The position numbers and the translations under genes were made by a program. The notes under the pieces were generated by a model. It did no database searches and was not told the origin of the DNA. It saw only the letters and a program-made list of their open reading frames with translations. From NCBI GenBank assembly GCA_965225715.1, contig CBDDBK010000002.1, positions 1,116,001 to 1,180,000 on the forward strand: DNA of 64,000 bases. The letters are read 5' to 3'. Origin of the DNA: CBDDBK01 sp965225715 (GTDB taxonomy: Bacteria > Bacteroidota > Bacteroidia > Cytophagales > Flammeovirgaceae). This document shows, piece by piece, positions 60,055 to 64,000 of this stretch (position 1 is its first letter; every line of letters begins with the position of its first letter).

Positions 60055-60149
60055 TATAGTTATGTCACTTGAAAAAAAGGATTTTTAGAAGGTTTAACTC
60101 ATTGGTATTGAAAATGAAAAATTTCTGGGATAAAAATAGCATTGCTGTA
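60055..60149 (+). repeat. Dispersed repeat, copy 25
   Basis: Forward orientation, complete and close to consensus: TATAGTTATGTCACTTG to AAAAATAGCATTGCTGTA. Confidence 0.85.
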
Positions 60150-60152
60150 CTA

Positions 60153-61253
60153 TTAATGTTTTAAAGGCCAGCCTTCTACACCTTTTTCTTTTTGAAAATT
60201 GAAGGCTTCTTGTTTAGTGGTAAAAGCTCCACCCCAATAAATTCTATATTTTCCTTCTTTAGCTATTATTCCTATATTTGAATAACCTTCTTTTTGATAA
60301 ATTGCAAGTCCTTCTTCTGCCTTAGATTGACTGGTAAAGCTAGCTATGATAAGATAATAACTTTTGATTGTTTGCTTATTATTAACAGCAACATCTGATT
60401 GTGTTTTTGATTTTGGCAAACTCTGTTTTGGTTGCTTTATTCTATCTTTATGAGACTGCCTGGTATTTTTTTTAAGTACTTCTTCAGGAGTAGTACTTTT
60501 TTGAAAAACATCTTTATTTTCTATAGGTTCACTTTGAATCTTAACAGTATCTATAAAAGGATTTAGGTTTCTTGATGTGGTATCCAAAGATTCAGAAATC
60601 CTATTTTGAGATGTATCTATTGGCTTTAAAAGTGTAGTTTGTTTTTCTTCATTACTTTGACTGGGGATAATATCATGATAATTGGTATAAATAACCCAAC
60701 TAATAATACCCGATAAAATAAGTAAGGGCACTATAATTAGCCAAACCAAAAAATTGCTAGAGCTTTGATTTTGGGTTTTATTAGAAATAATATTAATCAT
60801 TTCATCTCCATCTTTTTGATAGTCATTATATGTATTATAAGGAATAGAGGAAAATCCAAAACTATTATCCCAAACTTCACTATGAACATTAGATGATTTA
60901 AATACTAAGTCTTCATTTTTTAAAATAAAAGTACCAATATTTTCAATAATAACTTCACTTTCGGTATTGCGTTTTAAAGCGTTAATGTTTCTATTAATAT
61001 CAACAGTAAAGTACTCTATATCATTACGAATAGAAATTAAGTTTGCGTTTTCTTTTCGAGCAATTTGTTGACAAAAATCATCATAGATACTTTCATCAAA
61101 GTTCGGATCGAAAGTAACCGTTTTTTTTGGAGGTTCTATACGTTCTTTTGAAAAAAAAGCTGCTTTGTTTTCTATCTTAAAAGTTCCAATATTTGGCAAA
61201 GAAATAGTGCCTTTTGAAAGCAAATAGCTTTTTATATATTTTTCTAATTCCAT
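60153..61253 (-). CDS. HU-like (CCDC81-type) and SPOR domain membrane protein
   Basis: 366 residues. The N-terminal half resembles the HU-CCDC81 bacterial domain pair (YIKSYLLSKGTISLPNIGTF, then VIIENIGTFILKNEDLVF). A membrane helix (about 170-192, FLVWLIIVPLLILSGIISWV) and a Ser/Lys-rich linker lead to a C-terminal SPOR domain (YYLIIASFTSQSKAEEGLAI to the end), which binds peptidoglycan lacking stem peptides at division sites. This layout is typical of Bacteroidota and suggests a role in cell division or envelope. A dispersed repeat begins three bases upstream of its ATG. Confidence 0.85.
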   Translation of the reverse strand: MELEKYIKSYLLSKGTISLPNIGTFKIENKAAFFSKERIEPPKKTVTFDPNFDESIYDDFCQQIARKENANLISIRNDIEYFTVDINRNINALKRNTESEVIIENIGTFILKNEDLVFKSSNVHSEVWDNSFGFSSIPYNTYNDYQKDGDEMINIISNKTQNQSSSNFLVWLIIVPLLILSGIISWVIYTNYHDIIPSQSNEEKQTTLLKPIDTSQNRISESLDTTSRNLNPFIDTVKIQSEPIENKDVFQKSTTPEEVLKKNTRQSHKDRIKQPKQSLPKSKTQSDVAVNNKQTIKSYYLIIASFTSQSKAEEGLAIYQKEGYSNIGIIAKEGKYRIYWGGAFTTKQEAFNFQKEKGVEGWPLKH

Positions 61254-61255
61254 AT

Positions 61256-61346
61256 TATAGTCATGTCACTTGAAAAAAGGATTTTGAAGGTTTTAAATCT
61301 ATTGGTTTTGAAAACTGACCATTTCAAAATAAAATAGCATTGCTAT
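61256..61346 (+). repeat. Dispersed repeat, copy 26
   Basis: Forward orientation, complete; TATAGTCATGTCACTTG to AATAGCATTGCTAT. It abuts the start codon of the HU-SPOR gene, so the 5' leader of that gene is repeat DNA. Confidence 0.85.
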
Positions 61347-61954
61347 CAAAATAGTTGATATTTTTTGCTGTACAACAAAAGTAATTTATTTAACATACCT
61401 TACCAAACTTTTCCATAATCTTCCCACTTTCAAGATTTTTGAATATAAGATTTATAGTCGCGTCACTTGAAAAAAGGATTTTTAGCACTTTTAATGTGTT
61501 GATAATGAAAATGGATATTTCCTAAATAAAAATAGCCTTGCTAAATAATTTTTCAAATTATTAGAATACTATGATTGATAATTTTACTTTTTATTTTATT
61601 CTTGCCATTTTTTACTATAGTTTCAGGCTCTTATCATAAGTATTACAAGTGAACCAAAAAACATATACCTTCAAAGAGCCATGCAGATAAGTTAGGATAT
61701 AACTTATAAAATTATTAAGTACTCTAATAATCGTAAAAAGTAAAAATAAACTATGGATTTAAAATGGGTTTTCAGGGGAATTGGAATTTTTATAATTCAA
61801 CAAATTGCTTCTCTTTGCATGGCAAAGGAATAATGTAGAACATTGTTGGTGTGGTTATTTTGTAAGATATAAATTCATAGTTTGTAAATAAAATAAAACT
61901 CATCACTTTTATTAAAATAAATGTCCCAATCTACTTCAACTATTTCTTTTAGAA
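61347..61954. other. Intergenic region downstream of ugd
   Basis: Contains dispersed repeat copy 27 (61453-61543). A 26-codon frame (MDLKWVFRGIGIFIIQQIAS) near 61753 is too short to support. Nothing else seen. Confidence 0.5.
61453..61543 (+). repeat. Dispersed repeat, copy 27
   Basis: Forward orientation, complete; TATAGTCGCGTCACTTG to AATAGCCTTGCTA. Confidence 0.85.
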
Positions 61955-63268
61955 TTATTTAATATCTGAACGCCCCACACTAAAATAAGAAAACCCCAAG
62001 TCTCTCATCATTTTTATGGAATAGATATTCCTACCATCAAAAATAACAGGGTTTTTGAGTAAATCTTTTATTTTTTTAAAATTTGGATTTCTAAAAATAC
62101 CCCATTCTGTACAGATAATTAAAGCATCTGCCCCTTCTAAAATATCGTAACTGTTTTCTCCATAAGCGTCTATTTTTTCTGCATATATTTTTTTAACATT
62201 ATCAGAGGCTTCTTCATCAAAAACTCTTAGCCTACATCCTTGCCCTAAAAGATAATCTATAAGATGTAAAGCTGGAGCCTCTCTTATATCATCAGTATCA
62301 GGCTTAAACGATAAGCCCCATACAGCAAATGTTTTATTTTTTAAATCGCTTTGGAAAAAGAGTTCAATTTTTTGGATGAACCTAGAAATTTGTGCTTTAT
62401 TAACTTCCATGACAGCTTTTAAAATTCTAAAATTGTACTTTTTTTGGCTAGCCATGTAAGCTAAAGCTTGTATATCTTTAGGAAAACAGCTTCCTCCATA
62501 ACCTATTCCTGAAAATAAAAACTTATTTCCTATTCTTTTATCACTTCCCAGACCAGCCCTTACATCATCTACATCTGCGCCTAAATCTTCACATAAATTC
62601 GCAATTTCATTCATAAAACTAATACGCGTAGCTAAATAAGAGTTAGCAGCATATTTTATCATTTCTGCAGAACGCTCTGTAACACAATATATAGGGTTAC
62701 CTTGGCGAACAAAGGGGGCATATAGCTTTTTCATGATTTTTTGAGCTCTAAGACTTGAAGTACCAATGATAATTCTATCGGGTTTTAAAAAGTCTTGTAT
62801 TGCTACACCTTCTCTAAGAAATTCAGGGTTTGAAACAACATCAAAATCAGAAGTTGCCTTTTTAGCAATTTCTGATTTTACTTTATCAGCAGTTCCCACT
62901 GGTACAGTGCTTTTGTCAACATAAACTTTATAACTATTCGTTAATGTTCCCAGCTCTGTAGCTACCTTTAAAATATGAGATAAGTCAGCTGCTCCATCTT
63001 CGCCGGGTGGGGTTGGTAAGGCTAAAAATATAACTTCAGCAAAAGAAACCGCTTTTGCTAAATCATTGGTAAACATCAAGCGTTTAGCTTTAATATTACG
63101 CTTAAAAATATTTTCTAAACCCGGTTCATATATTGTTAATCGAGCATTATTCAATTTAGATAACTTATCATTATCATTATCAACACAAATAACTTGATTG
63201 CCTGTTTCTGAAAAACAAGTACCAGCAACTAAGCCCACATAACCTGTCCCTATTACTGCAATATTCAT
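61955..63268 (-). CDS. ugd: UDP-glucose 6-dehydrogenase
   Basis: The enzyme oxidises UDP-glucose to UDP-glucuronate with NAD+ for surface polysaccharides. The Rossmann motif GTGYVGLVAG is at the N-terminus (residues 7-16), the catalytic Cys lies in GIGYGGSCFPKDIQALAY, and SKPDTDDIREAP-type sequence (SFKPDTDDIREAPAL) begins the UDP-binding domain. Length 437 is normal. The ATG at 63268 gives MNIAVIGTGYVG. No polysaccharide cluster lies beside it in this window. Confidence 0.95.
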   Translation of the reverse strand: MNIAVIGTGYVGLVAGTCFSETGNQVICVDNDNDKLSKLNNARLTIYEPGLENIFKRNIKAKRLMFTNDLAKAVSFAEVIFLALPTPPGEDGAADLSHILKVATELGTLTNSYKVYVDKSTVPVGTADKVKSEIAKKATSDFDVVSNPEFLREGVAIQDFLKPDRIIIGTSSLRAQKIMKKLYAPFVRQGNPIYCVTERSAEMIKYAANSYLATRISFMNEIANLCEDLGADVDDVRAGLGSDKRIGNKFLFSGIGYGGSCFPKDIQALAYMASQKKYNFRILKAVMEVNKAQISRFIQKIELFFQSDLKNKTFAVWGLSFKPDTDDIREAPALHLIDYLLGQGCRLRVFDEEASDNVKKIYAEKIDAYGENSYDILEGADALIICTEWGIFRNPNFKKIKDLLKNPVIFDGRNIYSIKMMRDLGFSYFSVGRSDIK

Positions 63269-63761
63269 GAAAAAAATAATTGTCTATAAAGGTTTAAAAA
63301 AATAGTAAACGTTTAATAATATAATAAATTAGTTTTTGAAATAACGCTAATATAATTAGAAGTCTTATTATTTTAAATATTTCAATATAATTTTAAACCT
63401 TAAGCCTTTTTTATTTGGCTATACTTCTGTGAAAGTGGGTTTTAAATTTTAAAAGTTTACTGAGTTGATCACCTATAAAAAACCTGCTACCTTCACTAAA
63501 AGAAGCTATTGTAAAAATTTAAGATCAATAAAAACATCTTCTTTAATTAAGGTGAAGTATGGTATTTTTGTTTAAAAGAGTAGTCATCACACTTCGTCAA
63601 ATTTTTGGAAATAGTCATCTCAAATTTCTAAATGTAAAATGTTTTCTGATTATCTCTAAGTAATAAGACTATTGTATAAATCATGAATTAATAATTTTGT
63701 TCAAAAAAAAATATTATATTAGGCTTATTATTTATACTTTGTATTTCATAATTAATTTATA
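63269..63761. other. Divergent gap between ugd and etfB
   Basis: No gene is supported. TATACTTTG near 63735 is a weak promoter-like box for etfB. The rest is AT-rich. Confidence 0.4.
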
Positions 63762-64000
63762 ATGAATATTTTAGTTTGTATTACTCATGTTCCGGATACT
63801 ATGTCTCGTATTGCGTTTACTGAAAATAACACGCAATTTGATAAGGTAGGTGTCCAGTATATCATAGGACCTTATGATGATTATGCTTTGGCCCGAGCAG
63901 TAGAATTAAAACAGGCTTTAAATGGAAATATCACTGTTTTAAATGTTGGGCAAGCAGAAACGGAACAAAGCTTAAGAAAGGCTTTAGCTATCGGAGCTGA
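63762..64000 (+). CDS. etfB: Electron transfer flavoprotein beta subunit, 3' truncated by window
   Basis: The first 79 residues are visible and start MNILVCITHVPDTMSRIAFT, with YDDYALARAVELKQ and ITVLNVGQ, which are EtfB family blocks. EtfA/EtfB pass electrons from acyl-CoA dehydrogenases to the quinone pool, consistent with menaquinone made by MenG. The alpha subunit gene normally follows and would lie beyond the window. Confidence 0.9.
   Translation, partial: MNILVCITHVPDTMSRIAFTENNTQFDKVGVQYIIGPYDDYALARAVELKQALNGNITVLNVGQAETEQSLRKALAIGA

Noticed and set aside
4381..61543. Dispersed repeat as a simple rho-independent terminator
   Set aside because: Its internal AAAAA-GGA-TTTTT hairpin is weak, copies occur in both orientations and also at gene starts, and the conserved parts are the ends and core, not a stem.
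61753..61833. Short ORF MDLKWVFRGIGIFIIQQIAS
   Set aside because: Only 26 codons, no known relative and no translation signal; not distinguishable from chance.

Overview
The window looks like chromosomal DNA of an AT-rich member of the Bacteroidota. The evidence is a DUF4290 protein next to ruvX, a type IX secretion sorting domain, DUF2027-Smr and HU-SPOR proteins, a sphingolipid/sulfonolipid-type acyltransferase, menaquinone-type UbiE/MenG, and tRNA promoters that match the Bacteroidota TTG-N17-23-TAnnTTTG consensus. Most genes are ordinary housekeeping genes, but operons are broken up (lone leuC, lone nqrD, isolated frr and coaD). Gaps are long and hold decayed genes, two kinds of IS remnant, and a dispersed repeat of about 93 bp.

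Layout: 1-6.6 kb holds the end of a DEAD-box helicase, DUF368, recF, ruvX/DUF4290, carbonic anhydrase and ispE. 6.7-9 kb holds an XRE regulator with a palindromic site, a repeat-built surface lipoprotein and a fragment of lnt. 9.2-26 kb holds a serine palmitoyltransferase-like enzyme, waaA, frr, phoH, dxs, ydcF, miaE, a cyclase, tRNA-Leu, tRNA-Phe and a DUF2027-Smr protein, with a T9SS-cargo pseudogene and an IS5 remnant. 26.1-41.4 kb is the striking region. 41.4-64 kb holds an Nramp-type transporter, recG, leuC, coaD, hemF, two PD-(D/E)XK-type genes, nqrD, a GT3 glycogen synthase, ubiE, pckA, tRNA-Val, an HU-SPOR protein, ugd and the start of etfB.

The special region is a tandem array. A predicted surface zinc metalloprotease gene (HELGH motif) is followed by 20 lipoprotein cassettes, each 663-717 bp from start to start. 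Every cassette is separated from the next by a hairpin terminator and a short ORF that copies the last ~37 codons of the protease. Each short-ORF stop lies a few bases before the next lipoprotein ATG (in one case they overlap), as at the protease itself. The lipoproteins are mosaics of a few interchangeable segments with constant ends. The protease has an (AT)8 tract between a possible upstream start and the body of the gene, placed so that one extra AT unit would restore a full signal peptide. Together this suggests a recombination-driven and possibly phase-variable surface-antigen or effector locus; that is inference. I know of no named system with this layout.

The array ends in a chimera: lipoprotein cassette 20 is fused in frame to the C-terminal part of apolipoprotein N-acyltransferase (lnt). 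A neighbouring part of lnt lies on the opposite strand at 8.77-8.97 kb, as expected from an inversion of about 32 kb. The dispersed repeat (27 copies or fragments seen) is confined to gaps outside the array. It has imperfect ~10-bp terminal inverted repeats and looks like a MITE.
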